Shown here: in pieces, positions 42,323-51,905 of the stretch
How the letters are laid out: the number at the start of each line of letters is the position of its first letter
Numbering within the stretch: position 1 is the stretch's first letter
DNA from: Nonomuraea fuscirosea
GTDB lineage: Bacteria; Actinomycetota; Actinomycetes; Streptosporangiales; Streptosporangiaceae
Length of the DNA: 64,000 nucleotides
Reading direction: 5' to 3'
Assembly (NCBI RefSeq): GCF_003001935.1
Contig: NZ_PVNG01000022.1
Location: 169,681-233,680 of the forward strand
The notes under the pieces: generated by a model
Told to the model about the DNA's origin: nothing
Database searches by the model: none
Seen by the model: the letters and a program-made list of their open reading frames with translations, nothing else
Translations under genes and position numbers: made by a program

Positions 42323-43507
42323 TCAATTGTGCAGGACAACGCCATCCTTCATGACCAGAGTGCGCGCAGGGTGAACGACCACCGCCTCCGCCGGGCCCCC
42401 GCAGGGAACCACGACCAGGTCGGCCCGGTCGCCCGGGGACAGGCCGTAGCCCTCCAGCCCGAGCGCCCGCGCCCCGCCGTGGGTGGCCGCCTCCAGCGCC
42501 AGCTCGATGTCCTCATCCGCCCGGAACGTGCTGCGGTAGGCGACGTGCATCGCCCGTTCGAGCATGTCGCCGCTGCCGTACGGCCCCCACAGGTCGCGGA
42601 TGCCGTCGTGACCGCAGGCCACGGTGACCCCGGCGGCCCGCAGCCTCTTCACCGGGGGCACGGGGAAGCTGTAGACGGCGGCGGTCACGATCGCCACCCC
42701 CGCTCCCGCCAGCCCCTCGGCCAGGCGACCTTGGTGGGCCTCGTCGAGCTGGCCCAGCGCGTAGGCGTGGCTGACCGCCACCCGGCCGCCCAGCCCGAGC
42801 GCCCTGGTGCGTTCGATGATCAGCTCCAGCTCCCACGCGCCGAGCGTGCCGCCGTCGTGCAGGTGGAGGTCGAGGTGGGTGCCGTAGCGCCCGGCCAGGC
42901 CGAAGATCAGGTCGAGGTGACGGACCGGGTCGCGGTCGATGCCCGCCGGGTCGAGCCCGCCCACCGCCTCCACCCCGCTCTTCAGCGCCTCTTCGAGCAG
43001 CTCGGCGGTGCCCGGGTTGATGAGCACGCCGTGCTGGGGGAAGGCCACCTGGCGCACGTCCACGGGGGAGCCCGCCGCGGCCTCGCGCACGGCCTCCACG
43101 CCGCGTAAGCCAACCTCGGGGTCGATGTCGGTGTGGGTGCGGACGTGGGTGGTGCCCGCCGCGCTCATGGCGGCCAGCAGCGCGGCGATCCTGGCCACGC
43201 TGGGCACGCCCAGCCCGGCGCGGCGGCGCAGGTCGTTGCCGATGCGGCCGGCGAGTGTGTCGTCGGCGGAGTGGGGCACCCACGGGCCGCCGTAGAGGGT
43301 CTTGTCGAGGTGGCAGTGCGCCTCGACCAGGCCGGGCAGGACGAGCTGCCCGGTGACCTCGACGACGGTGGCCCCGGGCGCGTCGATCGCGGGCGCGACC
43401 CGGTCGATCCGCCCGTCGCGCACCAGGACGTCGACCGGCGCGCGAACGCCGGGCCCGGAGGCTGCGGGCTCCCACGGGAGCCCGCCACGGAGCAGCACGT
43501 CGGTCAT
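42323..43507 (-). CDS. Cytosine deaminase-like amidohydrolase
   Basis: 394 residues. Metal ligands are in LVEAHCHLDKTL (HxH plus following Asp), an HLHDGG strand, VSHAYALGQ and an Asp in VTVACGHDGIRDLW. The HCHLDK and GHDGIRD motifs are those of the CodA cytosine/isoguanine deaminase branch. The substrate may be a pyrimidine or other cyclic amide. I choose ATG 43507 because the protein then begins MTDVLLRGGLPW; the frame is open to 43570. It lies in tandem with the RpiB-like gene, back to back with the DUF917/HyuA operon, suggesting a shared nitrogen-heterocycle theme. Confidence 0.8.
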   Translation of the reverse strand: MTDVLLRGGLPWEPAASGPGVRAPVDVLVRDGRIDRVAPAIDAPGATVVEVTGQLVLPGLVEAHCHLDKTLYGGPWVPHSADDTLAGRIGNDLRRRAGLGVPSVARIAALLAAMSAAGTTHVRTHTDIDPEVGLRGVEAVREAAAGSPVDVRQVAFPQHGVLINPGTAELLEEALKSGVEAVGGLDPAGIDRDPVRHLDLIFGLAGRYGTHLDLHLHDGGTLGAWELELIIERTRALGLGGRVAVSHAYALGQLDEAHQGRLAEGLAGAGVAIVTAAVYSFPVPPVKRLRAAGVTVACGHDGIRDLWGPYGSGDMLERAMHVAYRSTFRADEDIELALEAATHGGARALGLEGYGLSPGDRADLVVVPCGGPAEAVVVHPARTLVMKDGVVLHN

Positions 43508-43621
43508 GCCCAGCACCCTAAACGGCGGGACCGACGATTTCGCCGGCTCAGCTGTGACGGTCTTGCACACCTTTCCGCCCTCTGAGGCTCCCCATGGGGT
43601 ACGGCGGGTCGCCGCGCCCGA

Positions 43622-44056
43622 TCAGATGCCGTCGAGGTGGGAGACGTTGGCCACGTCGGCGGGGTCGGCGCTCGGCCGGCCCGCGAACCAGGCGTCCAGG
43701 ATCTCCTTCAGCACCACCTCGGAGGTGAGCCGCAGGCTGAGCGCCAGCACGTTGGCGTCGTTCCACTTGCGGGCGCCGTCGGCGGTGTAGGCGTCGACGC
43801 ACAGCGCCGCGCGCACCCCGCGCACCTTGTTGGCCGCGATCGACGCGCCGGTGCCGGTCCAGCAGCAGACGACCGCCTGCTCGGCCCGCCCCTCGCTCAC
43901 GTCTCGCGCGGCCAGCTCGCAGGCCCACGCCCAGTCGTCGCGCTCGCCGTCGCTGAGCGCGCCGTGGGTGACGACCTCGTGCCCGCGCCCGCGCAGCTCC
44001 GCCACGACCCGCTCGGCCACGCCGTCCTTGCTGTCGGCGGCCACCGATATCCGCAT
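43622..44056 (-). CDS. RpiB/LacA/LacB-family sugar-phosphate isomerase
   Basis: 144 residues. MRISVAADSKDGVAERVVAELRGRGHEV is the RpiB opening, and VCCWTGTGASIAANKVRGVRAALCVD contains the catalytic cysteine and anion-binding loop ('CGTGxGxxIAANKxxGIRAAL'). NDANVLALSLR matches the conserved HNDANVL region, with Trp-Asn replacing the usual His. The Cys-Trp instead of Cys-Gly in the loop and the lost His make the exact substrate uncertain; family members interconvert ribose/ribulose or other pentose and hexose phosphates. 66 bp separate it from the divergent DUF917 gene. Confidence 0.75.
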   Translation of the reverse strand: MRISVAADSKDGVAERVVAELRGRGHEVVTHGALSDGERDDWAWACELAARDVSEGRAEQAVVCCWTGTGASIAANKVRGVRAALCVDAYTADGARKWNDANVLALSLRLTSEVVLKEILDAWFAGRPSADPADVANVSHLDGI

Positions 44057-44122
44057 CCGCCCATACTCGCACGTACGCGGACTGGCGCGCCGGGGGCGGT
44101 ATGTGCTTGGTTGTGGCGTCAT

Positions 44123-45202
44123 ATGAGTCTTACGAGTATTGACGCGAATGACATCGCGGCGCTCGCCCGGGGATGTGCCGTCCTGGGCACGGGCGGCGGG
44201 GGAGACGTGCGTACGGGTTCGCTGGCGGCGGTGCGGGCCATCCGGGAGCACGGTCCTGTGCCGCTGACCCGGCTGGCCGACCTGCCGGAGGACGCCCTGG
44301 TCGTGCCGCTGTCCGGCATCGGGGCCCCGACCGTCAGCCACGAGATGATCCACGGCGAGGACGAGCCCAGGCGCATCGTCGAGGAGATCGAGCGGATCTT
44401 CGGCCGCCCGCCGAGCGCGATCATGTCCTCCGAGATCGGCGGCGCCAACGGGGTCGCGCCCGTGGCCTGGGCCGCCCAGCTCGGGGTGCCGCTGCTCGAC
44501 GCCGACGGCATGGGACGGGCGTTCCCCGAGGTCCAGATGGTCTCGATGTACGTGGCGGGGCTGCCCGCCGACCTCGTGGTCATGTCGGACGTCGCGGGCA
44601 ACGTGGTGACGATCCGCCCGGTGGACGGGCTCTGGTCGGAGCGCCTGGCCCGCGCCGTCTGCGTGGCCGCCGGGTCGCACGCGTTGATGGCCGACTACGT
44701 GCTCACGGCCGGCCGGGCCAGGGGCGCGGTCATCGAGGGCACGGTCACCCGCGCGCTGGAGATCGGCCGGGCCACGCAGGGCGCGGCGGACCCGCTGGGC
44801 GCGCTCCAGGACCGCCTGGGCGCCGCCCGGCTGATCACCGGCAAGCTGACCGACGTGGAACGCCGCACCACGGGCGGGTTCGTCAGGGGCACGGCCACGA
44901 TCGAGGGCACCGGCGACGACCGGGGCCGCCGGCTCGCGCTGGAACTGCAGAACGAGAACCTGGTCGCCACAGAGGAGGGCCGGACGCTGGCCATGGTCCC
45001 CGACCTGATCACGGTGGTGGACACCGAGACGGCCGCCGCCGTCCAGACGGAGGGCCTGCGCTACGGCCAGCGCGTCACGGTGCTCGCCTGGCCCTGTGAC
45101 CCGCTCTGGCGCACGCCCAAGGGACTGGAGACGGCCGGGCCCGCGGCCTTCGGATACGACCTGGACTACGTACCCGTCGAGGAGCTGATGGCGCGTGCCT
45201 GA
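44123..45202 (+). CDS. DUF917 family protein
   Basis: 359 residues. It begins MSLTSIDANDIAALARGCAVLGTGGGGD, the DUF917 signature (GTGGGG loop), with SEIGGANGVAPVAWAAQLGVPLLDADGMGRAFPE following. The family pairs with HyuA-type hydantoinases, and together they are annotated as possible subunits or helpers in hydantoin/oxoproline-type hydrolysis; no assay is known to me. It is the first gene of a seven-gene operon and overlaps the hyuA-like gene by 8 nt. Confidence 0.85.
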   Translation: MSLTSIDANDIAALARGCAVLGTGGGGDVRTGSLAAVRAIREHGPVPLTRLADLPEDALVVPLSGIGAPTVSHEMIHGEDEPRRIVEEIERIFGRPPSAIMSSEIGGANGVAPVAWAAQLGVPLLDADGMGRAFPEVQMVSMYVAGLPADLVVMSDVAGNVVTIRPVDGLWSERLARAVCVAAGSHALMADYVLTAGRARGAVIEGTVTRALEIGRATQGAADPLGALQDRLGAARLITGKLTDVERRTTGGFVRGTATIEGTGDDRGRRLALELQNENLVATEEGRTLAMVPDLITVVDTETAAAVQTEGLRYGQRVTVLAWPCDPLWRTPKGLETAGPAAFGYDLDYVPVEELMARA

Positions 45203-46766
45203 CCTGCGGATCGGGATCGACGTCGGCGGGACCAACACCGACGCGGTGGTGCTCGGGGCGGACGGCCAGGTGCTCGCCAAGGCCAAGCGGCCCACCACGC
45301 CCGGGGTGACCGACGGCCTGCGCGCGGCCCTGGACGCCGTGCTGGACCAGGTCGAGGACCGGGCCGAGGTGACGCGCGTCATGCTGGGCACCACGCACGC
45401 CACGAACGCGATCCTGGAGCGGCGCGGCCTGGGCCGGGTCGCGGTGCTGCGGCTCGGCGCGCCCGCCACCACCTCCGTGCCCCCGCTCTCCGACTGGCCC
45501 GCCGACCTGCGCGAAGTGGTTTCGGCCGGGGAGGCGATCGTGCCCGGCGGCCACTACGTGGACGGCAGGGAGATCAGCCCGCTGGACCTGGACGCCGTAC
45601 GCCGCTTCATGGACGGCGTGCGGGCCGACGCGGTGGCGGTCACCAGCGTGTTCAGCCCGGCCGACGACGGGCACGAGCGGGCCGTCGAGGCGCTGGTCCG
45701 CGCCGAGTACGGCCTGCCGGTCTCGGTGAGCCACGAGATCGGCTCACTCGGCCTGCTCGAACGCGAGAACGCGACCGTGCTGAACGCCGCCCTGTACGGC
45801 GTCGCCGCCCACGTCACCGACGCCCTGGTCACGGCACTGGCCGAGCGCGGCCTCGGCGCGCGGCCGTACCTGGCGCAGAACGACGGCACGCTCATGACGC
45901 TGGAGCACGCCGCCCGCCTGCCGGTCTCCACGATCGGCTCCGGCCCGGCGAACTCGCTGCGCGGCGCCGCCTACCTGTCGGGCGTGTCGGACGCGATCGT
46001 GGTGGACGTGGGCGGCACCAGCACCGACCTCGGGGTGCTGGCCGGCGGCTTCCCGAGGGAGTCGGCGGCGGCGGTGGAGATCGGCGGGGTGCTGACCAAC
46101 TTCCGCATGCCGGACATCCTGGCCATCGCCCTGGGCGGCGGCACCGTGGCGCGGAGCGGGGGCGTCGGGCCGGACTCCGTCGGCTACCGGATCGCGCGGG
46201 AAGCGCTGGTCTTCGGCGGGACGACGGCGACGATGACGGACGCGGCGGTGGCGGCGGGCCGGATCCCGGCCGGGGCCGAAGAGTGGCGCGAGCGGCTGAA
46301 AGCCGCCCTGAAGGCCACCGGGACGGGTGACATGTCGGAAGGAATCGCCGACATCCTGCAAAGGGCGCTGGCCGTCGCCGACGGGATGGTGGCCGACGCC
46401 GTGGACCGCATGTCGCTCGGCCGGAGCGACCGTCCGCTGGTGGCGGTGGGGGGCGGGGCGTTCCTGCTGCCCGATCACATCGCCGGGGCGAGCACGGTGA
46501 TCCGCCCCGAGCACGCGGAGGTGGCCAACGCCGTGGGGGCCGCCATCGCGCTCGCGAGCGGCAGAGTGGATACGATCTTGCCTGCGGGAGATAGCAGGAC
46601 AGAAGCGATCGAAAGCGTCAAGAAGGAGGCGCGGGCGCGAGCCGTGGCGGCCGGGGCCGACCCCTCCGGAGTCGAGATCGTGGACCTTCTCGAGGTGCCG
46701 CTGAGCTACCTCTCCGAACCCGCCGTGCGGGTACACGTGAAAGCAGCCGGACCCCTCGCCCGGTGA
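45195..46766 (+). CDS. Hydantoinase A / oxoprolinase N-terminal family protein
   Basis: 523 residues. DLRIGIDVGGTNTDAVVLGADGQVL is the ATP-binding N-terminus of HyuA/5-oxoprolinase proteins, with GTTHATNAILERRGLGRVAVL and IVVDVGGTSTDLGVL (phosphate 2) and LVAVGGGAFLLPDHI (adenosine). The fold is an acetate-kinase-type ATPase. Family members drive opening of a cyclic amide such as hydantoin or 5-oxoproline with ATP, usually with a HyuB partner; HyuB is not here, DUF917 is. GTG start overlaps the DUF917 stop by 8 nt. Confidence 0.85.
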   Translation: MPDLRIGIDVGGTNTDAVVLGADGQVLAKAKRPTTPGVTDGLRAALDAVLDQVEDRAEVTRVMLGTTHATNAILERRGLGRVAVLRLGAPATTSVPPLSDWPADLREVVSAGEAIVPGGHYVDGREISPLDLDAVRRFMDGVRADAVAVTSVFSPADDGHERAVEALVRAEYGLPVSVSHEIGSLGLLERENATVLNAALYGVAAHVTDALVTALAERGLGARPYLAQNDGTLMTLEHAARLPVSTIGSGPANSLRGAAYLSGVSDAIVVDVGGTSTDLGVLAGGFPRESAAAVEIGGVLTNFRMPDILAIALGGGTVARSGGVGPDSVGYRIAREALVFGGTTATMTDAAVAAGRIPAGAEEWRERLKAALKATGTGDMSEGIADILQRALAVADGMVADAVDRMSLGRSDRPLVAVGGGAFLLPDHIAGASTVIRPEHAEVANAVGAAIALASGRVDTILPAGDSRTEAIESVKKEARARAVAAGADPSGVEIVDLLEVPLSYLSEPAVRVHVKAAGPLAR

Positions 46767-46788
46767 CCCACCGAAAGGATCCCCCACC

Positions 46789-48399
46789 ATGCGCTGGCAC
46801 AAGCGTCTGCTCGTCGCCGGGGTAGCCGGTCTCATGGCCCTGACCGCGTCCGCGTGCGCGGGCGGCCAGGTACGTGGCGCCGGCGGCACACCCCAGCCGC
46901 AGACGAGCGGCGGCGGCAGCCCGGCCGGCGGGCAGGCCAACGACGCCACCTTCGTCTACGCGCCCAACCACGACGTGGTCACCGACTGGGACCCGGCCAC
47001 CTCCTACTCCAACGAGATCATCGCCCTGTCGAACATCTACGAGGGCCTGACCAGGTACGACTCCGAGACCAAGGAGGCCTCGCCGCGCCTGGCCACCGAG
47101 TGGACCTCGGCGAAGGACGGCAAGGAGTGGACCTTCAAGCTGCGGCAGGGCGTGACGTTCCACTCCGGCGCCACGTTCGACGCCACGGCCGCGAAGAAGG
47201 CCATCGAGCGGACGAAGGAGAAGAAGGGCGGCGCCGCCTACATCTGGGACCCGGTCGACAAGATCGAGGCGGTGGACGCGAGCACGCTGAAGTTCACCCT
47301 GAAGTACGCCGCCCCGCTCGACCTGATCGCCGCCTCCGGCTACGCCGCCTGGATCTACGACGTGGACGCGGTGGACGCCGACGGCAAGAAGACCGCCGGC
47401 ACGGGGCCGTACACGATCGACACCTGGCAGAAGGGCAAGGAGACCGAGCTCACGCTGAAGGCGTTCGACGACTACTGGGGCGGCTGGAAGCCGGCGCAGT
47501 ACAAGAAGGTCGCCTTCCGCGTCACGCCCGAGATCACCACCGCCTGGCAGCTGCTGCAGAAGGGTGAGGTGAACTTCGTCGAACGGCTGAACCCGCAGCT
47601 CTTCGAGCAGGCGCAGACGACGGAGTCGGTGCGGACCGCCGAGTCGCCGTCGTTCCAGAACCTGCTGGTGCTGTTCAACACGGCCGCGGGCCCGACGCAG
47701 GACGTCAAGGTCAGGCAGGCGCTGCAGCTCGCGATCGACTACGACGGCCTGGCGGCGGCGCTGGAGGGCGCCGGTCAGAAGGCCAGCGGCCTGGTGCCGC
47801 AGGGCCTGGTCGGGCACGCCAGCGGGATGGAGCCCAAGCAGGACCTGGCCAAGGCGCAGGCGCTGCTGGCCGAGGCGGGTTACGGGCCCGACCTGAAGGA
47901 GCTCAAGCTGAGCCTCACGTACGGCATCGGCGACGAGGACCAGAAGCTGCTGGTCACGCTGCTCAGCTCGACGCTCAGCAAGCTGAACGTGACCCTCCAG
48001 GCCAAGCCGATGAACTGGAGCGCGCAGTGGGACCTGGGCAAGAAGGGCGGCCAGGACGTCTTCGTCATGTACTGGTACCCGGACTATCCGGACGCCTACT
48101 CCTGGTTCCTCAACGTGTTCAAGAGCGCCGACAAGCCGCAGTTCAACCTCTCCTACCTGAAGAACACCGAGATCGACGCGGCCATCGACAAGCTCCCCGA
48201 GCTGACGGCCACGGACCGGCTGGCGGCCGTCGAGGAGTACAAGACCCTGCAAGAGAAGATCATCCAGGAGCAGGCAGCGGTGGCCGTGCCCTACGTGCAG
48301 AAATACCAGCGCGCCCTCTCCTCTGACGTACAGGGCTACAAGGACAACGCGGCCTACCCCAACGTCGTCTTCTTCTACGACCTGACCCGCGCCTCCTGA
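46789..48399 (+). CDS. ABC-transporter substrate-binding lipoprotein, family 5
   Basis: 536 residues. A signal peptide ends in LTASAC (lipobox Cys near residue 23), then a Gly/Ser-rich linker. The body has the family-5 (DppA/OppA) opening SYSNEIIALSNIYEGL, PRLATEWTSAKDGKEWTFKLRQGVTFHSG, and the later NTAAGPTQDVKVRQALQLAIDY. It should capture a peptide or related solute outside the cell and hand it to the two permeases that follow. GAAAGGA 9 nt before ATG. Its closest relative here is the orphan binding protein at 56264, which shares many blocks. Confidence 0.9.
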   Translation: MRWHKRLLVAGVAGLMALTASACAGGQVRGAGGTPQPQTSGGGSPAGGQANDATFVYAPNHDVVTDWDPATSYSNEIIALSNIYEGLTRYDSETKEASPRLATEWTSAKDGKEWTFKLRQGVTFHSGATFDATAAKKAIERTKEKKGGAAYIWDPVDKIEAVDASTLKFTLKYAAPLDLIAASGYAAWIYDVDAVDADGKKTAGTGPYTIDTWQKGKETELTLKAFDDYWGGWKPAQYKKVAFRVTPEITTAWQLLQKGEVNFVERLNPQLFEQAQTTESVRTAESPSFQNLLVLFNTAAGPTQDVKVRQALQLAIDYDGLAAALEGAGQKASGLVPQGLVGHASGMEPKQDLAKAQALLAEAGYGPDLKELKLSLTYGIGDEDQKLLVTLLSSTLSKLNVTLQAKPMNWSAQWDLGKKGGQDVFVMYWYPDYPDAYSWFLNVFKSADKPQFNLSYLKNTEIDAAIDKLPELTATDRLAAVEEYKTLQEKIIQEQAAVAVPYVQKYQRALSSDVQGYKDNAAYPNVVFFYDLTRAS

Positions 48400-48401
48400 C
48401 C

Positions 48402-49418
48402 ATGCTGCGCTATCTGGCCCGCCGCCTCGGCCAGGCCCTCCTGGTCGTGGCCGGCGTGGTCGTGCTCACGTTCGCGGTGATGCGGCTCGTGCCCGGCGAT
48501 CCGGCGGTGGCCTTCGCCGGGCCGAAGGCCACGCCCGAGCAGCTGGCCGCGGCCCGCGCGCGGTTCGGGCTCGACGATCCGCTGCCGGCCCAGCTGCTCA
48601 CGTACGTGCGCGACCTGCTGGCCGGAGACTGGGGCGTCAGCCTGCGCACGCGGCAGCCCGTGCGGGACGACCTCTACCTCGCCTTTCCCGCCTCACTCGA
48701 ACTCGTCGGCACGGCGCTGCTCATCGCGGTCGTGCTGGGCATTCCGCTCGGCGTGCTCGCCGCCCGCTATAAGACGAAATTTCCGGACTTTGGGGTGCGG
48801 GTCGGGAGCATGCTGGCCGTCTCCGTCCCCGTCTTCTGGCTGGCCCTGGCCCTCCAGACGATCTTCGCCAGCAACCTCGGCTGGTTCCCCATCGCCGGCG
48901 AGTACGACTCCGCACTCGACACCACCAGCCCGCTCACCCTCTGGACCAACATCACCGTCGTCGACGCCCTCATCACCGGGAACTGGCCCATCCTCACCAG
49001 CACCCTCGACCACCTGGTGCTGCCCGCCCTGGTCGTGGCCGCCTATCCCACCGGCGTCATCGCGCAGATGACCAGGGCCGCGCTCATCGAGGAGTCGGGC
49101 CAGGACCACGCCAGGCTGGAGCGCGCGCTGGGCTTCGGGGAGACGTCCATCCTGACCAGGTTCGCGCTGCGGCCGGCGCTCGGTCCCGTGCTGTCGCTGA
49201 TCGCGCTGGTCTTCGCGTACGCGATCGTCAACGGCTTCCTCGTCGAGGCCGTCTTCAACTGGCCGGGCCTGGGCCGCTACGCCGCCGAGTCCATCCGCTC
49301 GCTGGACACCCCGGCCATCGCGGGCGTCACCCTGCTGGTCGCCCTGGTCTACGTCCTGGCCAACCTGGTCGTGGACATCCTCCAGGGCTTCGTCGACCCC
49401 CGGGCCAGGACACGATGA
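48402..49418 (+). CDS. ABC transporter permease, DppB-like
   Basis: 338 residues, six membrane helices. Starts MLRYLARRLGQALLVVAGVVVLTFAVMRLVPGDPAVA, the DppB/OppB N-terminus, with the cytoplasmic EAA loop ARLERALGFGETSILTRFALRPALGPVLSL. It forms half of the membrane pore of the family-5 importer. Only 2 nt separate it from the binding-protein stop, and its TGA overlaps the next gene's ATG (ATGA). Confidence 0.9.
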   Translation: MLRYLARRLGQALLVVAGVVVLTFAVMRLVPGDPAVAFAGPKATPEQLAAARARFGLDDPLPAQLLTYVRDLLAGDWGVSLRTRQPVRDDLYLAFPASLELVGTALLIAVVLGIPLGVLAARYKTKFPDFGVRVGSMLAVSVPVFWLALALQTIFASNLGWFPIAGEYDSALDTTSPLTLWTNITVVDALITGNWPILTSTLDHLVLPALVVAAYPTGVIAQMTRAALIEESGQDHARLERALGFGETSILTRFALRPALGPVLSLIALVFAYAIVNGFLVEAVFNWPGLGRYAAESIRSLDTPAIAGVTLLVALVYVLANLVVDILQGFVDPRARTR

Positions 49419-50281
49419 CCACGGAGACACGGACACCGGAGACACAGCCGCTGCGCCGCACCCTGCCGCGCATCCCCGACCGGTTCGCCGCGTTCGGGGC
49501 GGTGCTCATCGTGGTCGTCGTGCTGGCGGCGGTGCTCGCGCCGTGGCTGGCGCCGTACCCGGTGGACGACCCGAGGCCGCTGGAGCGGCTGCTGCCGCCG
49601 AGCGGCGCGCACTGGTTCGGCACCGACCAGGTCGGGCGCGACGTGCTCACGAGGATCCTGTACGGCGGGCGCACCTCGCTGTTCATCGCCGTGGCCGTGC
49701 TGGCCGTCTCGGCGCTGGCCGGGGTGACGCTCGGCGTGGTCGCCGGGTACGCGGGCGGCTGGATCAGAGACGTGATCATGCGCGTCACGGACGTCTTCCT
49801 GGCCTTCCCCGCGCTGCTCCTCTCCCTGGCCCTGGCGGTGGTGCTGCAGCCCGGGGTGAACACCGTGATCCTGGCCATCGCGGTGACCTGGTGGCCCTGG
49901 TACACGCGGCTGGCCGCCTCCATGGCCGCCTCGATCGCCACCCGCCCCTACGTGGACGCGGCCCGCTGCCTGGGCGTGCCCGCGCCGCTGATCATCCTGC
50001 GCCACGTGCTGCCCAACTCGCTCACGCCCGTGCTGGTGCAGCTCTCGCTGGACGCGGGCGGGGTGATCCTGACCTCGGCGGCGCTGTCGTACCTGGGGCT
50101 GGGCGCGCAGGAGCCGACGGCCGAATGGGGGCTGATGGTGCAGCAGGGACAGACGCTGTTCACCACGAACTGGTGGGTGGTGACCTTCCCCGGGCTGGCG
50201 ATCCTGGTGACGGCGTTCGCGTTCAACGTGCTCGGCGAGGGGCTGCGCAACGCGCTCGACCCGCGGAGGGCGGTCAAGTGA
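49415..50281 (+). CDS. ABC transporter permease, DppC-like
   Basis: 288 residues. After a Pro-rich cytosolic start comes the DppC/OppC N-terminal helix and YPVDDPRPLERLLPPSGAHWFGTDQVGRDVLTRILYGGR, the canonical 'HxxGTDxxGRDxxSRxxxGxR' motif. The EAA loop is DAARCLGVPAPLIILRHVLPN. Partner permease to the preceding gene. Start overlaps the previous stop by 4 nt and its own stop overlaps the next start (GTGA), so the operon is translationally coupled. Confidence 0.9.
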   Translation: MTTETRTPETQPLRRTLPRIPDRFAAFGAVLIVVVVLAAVLAPWLAPYPVDDPRPLERLLPPSGAHWFGTDQVGRDVLTRILYGGRTSLFIAVAVLAVSALAGVTLGVVAGYAGGWIRDVIMRVTDVFLAFPALLLSLALAVVLQPGVNTVILAIAVTWWPWYTRLAASMAASIATRPYVDAARCLGVPAPLIILRHVLPNSLTPVLVQLSLDAGGVILTSAALSYLGLGAQEPTAEWGLMVQQGQTLFTTNWWVVTFPGLAILVTAFAFNVLGEGLRNALDPRRAVK

Positions 50282-51027
50282 GCGATCACCTGATCGAGGC
50301 GCGCGACCTGCGCGTCAGCTACGGCGGGCGGGTGGTGGCCGAGGTGCCGCGGCTCGACGTGGGCGCGGGGGAGTGCGTGGCGATCGTGGGGGAGAGCGGC
50401 TCGGGCAAGTCCACGACGCTGCTCTCGCTGCTCGGCCTCACCCAGAATGCCGAAATATCAGGACAGGTACGGGTGTGCGGCGTGGACGTACTCACGGCCT
50501 CCCCACGCGCGCTGCGCGAGCTGCGCGGCGCGCGGGCGGCGCTGGTGATGCAGTCGCCGCACGCCGCCCTCAGCCCCGCCACCCGCCTCGGCGTGCTGAT
50601 GCGCCGCGCGCTCAAGCTGCACGGCGTGCGGGACGTGGACAGGACCATGGCGCGGGCCATGGAGGAGGTCCTGCTCGACCGCGAGCTGCTGCGCCGCTAT
50701 CCGCACGAGGTCTCCGGCGGCCAGGCCCAGCGCTTCGCCATCGCGCTGGCCATCGCCCTGGGCGCCGAGGTCATCCTGGCCGACGAGCCCACCAGCGCGC
50801 TGGACGTGACCGTACAGGCCGAGGTGGTCGGCGTGCTGCGCCGGCTCAGGGCCGAACGGGACCTCGCGCTGCTGCTGGTCTCGCACGACCTGGCCCTGGT
50901 CTCGACGATCGCCGACCGGGTGCTGGTCATGAAGGACGGCGCGGTGGTGGAGTCGGGCCCCGCCGCCACGGTGCTGGCCGAGCCGTCCCATCCCTACACC
51001 CGCGAGCTGCTGGAGGCGCTGCCGTGA
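50278..51027 (+). CDS. ABC transporter ATPase, DppD-like
   Basis: 249 residues. Walker A GESGSGKST (residues ~37-45), signature VSGGQAQRFAIALA, Walker B VILADEPTSALD and the switch His in LLVSHDLALV. Short for a DppD: the C-terminal oligopeptide/dipeptide (oligo_HPY) zinc-cysteine region is missing, ending at HPYTRELLEALP. Energises the importer with the second ATPase. GTG start overlaps the DppC stop by 4 nt. Confidence 0.9.
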   Translation: MSDHLIEARDLRVSYGGRVVAEVPRLDVGAGECVAIVGESGSGKSTTLLSLLGLTQNAEISGQVRVCGVDVLTASPRALRELRGARAALVMQSPHAALSPATRLGVLMRRALKLHGVRDVDRTMARAMEEVLLDRELLRRYPHEVSGGQAQRFAIALAIALGAEVILADEPTSALDVTVQAEVVGVLRRLRAERDLALLLVSHDLALVSTIADRVLVMKDGAVVESGPAATVLAEPSHPYTRELLEALP

Positions 51028-51905
51028 CCATGCTCAGGGCCGAGCTCAGGGCCGATCGGGTGACGCTCGGGTACGGCCGCCGCCCGGTCGTCCACGACGT
51101 GAGCATCGACATCACCGAGGGCGGCGTGGGGCTGATCGGGGAGAGCGGCTCGGGCAAGACGACGCTGGCCCGCGCGTTCCTGGGCCTCCTGAGCCCCATC
51201 TCCGGAAATATCTGGTACGGCGACCAAACGCTGAAAAAAGCGGACATGCGGAAGTTCCGGAGGGACGTCCAGCCCGTCTTCCAGGCCGAGGCCCTCGACC
51301 CCCGCATGCGCGTCGGCACCTCCATCGCCGAGGCTCTCCCGCGCGCCGCCCGCTCCCGCGTCCCCGACCTGCTCGAACAGGTCGGCCTCGATCCGGAACT
51401 GGCCGGCCGCCGCCCCCATGAGCTCTCCGGCGGCCAGCGCCAGCGCGTGGTGATCGCCCGCGCCCTGGCCGTCGGCCCGCGCCTGCTCATCCTCGACGAG
51501 CCCACCAGCGCGCTCGACGTCACCGTCCAGGCCAGGGTGCTCGACCTGCTGGCCTCCCTGGACACCGAGCGCCTGCTCATCACGCACAACCTGGCCGTGG
51601 TGGAACGGCTCTGCCGCACCTCCCACGTGCTCTTCGCGGGCCGCGTGGTCGAGTCGGGGCCCACCGCCGACCTGCTGGCGAACCCGGCCCACCCCTACAC
51701 CCGGGCCCTGCGCGACGCCGTACCGAAGCTGGGCGGGGACCCGCCCGAGGCCAAGGGCAGGACCGAGGCCGTGCCCGCGGCCACCGGATGCCCGTTCCGG
51801 CTGCGCTGCCCGCTCGCCGTGGCGGCGTGCGAGCAGGCGCCCGAGCCGAGGGACGTCCAGGGACGTCAGGTGGCCTGCCATCGCGCGGAGGACGTCCTCA
51901 CTTGA
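51024..51905 (+). CDS. ABC transporter ATPase, DppF-like
   Basis: 293 residues. Walker A GESGSGKTT, signature LSGGQRQRVVIARAL, Walker B LLILDEPTSALD, switch His LITHN. The C-terminus carries the oligopeptide-transporter cysteine region (GCPFRLRCPLAVAACEQ ... VACH) characteristic of DppD/DppF pairs. GTG 51024, with GGAGG 7 nt upstream, overlaps the previous stop (GTGA). The 3' end overlaps the convergent MarR gene by 8 nt. This is the last gene of the DUF917-HyuA-importer operon. Confidence 0.9.
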   Translation: MTMLRAELRADRVTLGYGRRPVVHDVSIDITEGGVGLIGESGSGKTTLARAFLGLLSPISGNIWYGDQTLKKADMRKFRRDVQPVFQAEALDPRMRVGTSIAEALPRAARSRVPDLLEQVGLDPELAGRRPHELSGGQRQRVVIARALAVGPRLLILDEPTSALDVTVQARVLDLLASLDTERLLITHNLAVVERLCRTSHVLFAGRVVESGPTADLLANPAHPYTRALRDAVPKLGGDPPEAKGRTEAVPAATGCPFRLRCPLAVAACEQAPEPRDVQGRQVACHRAEDVLT

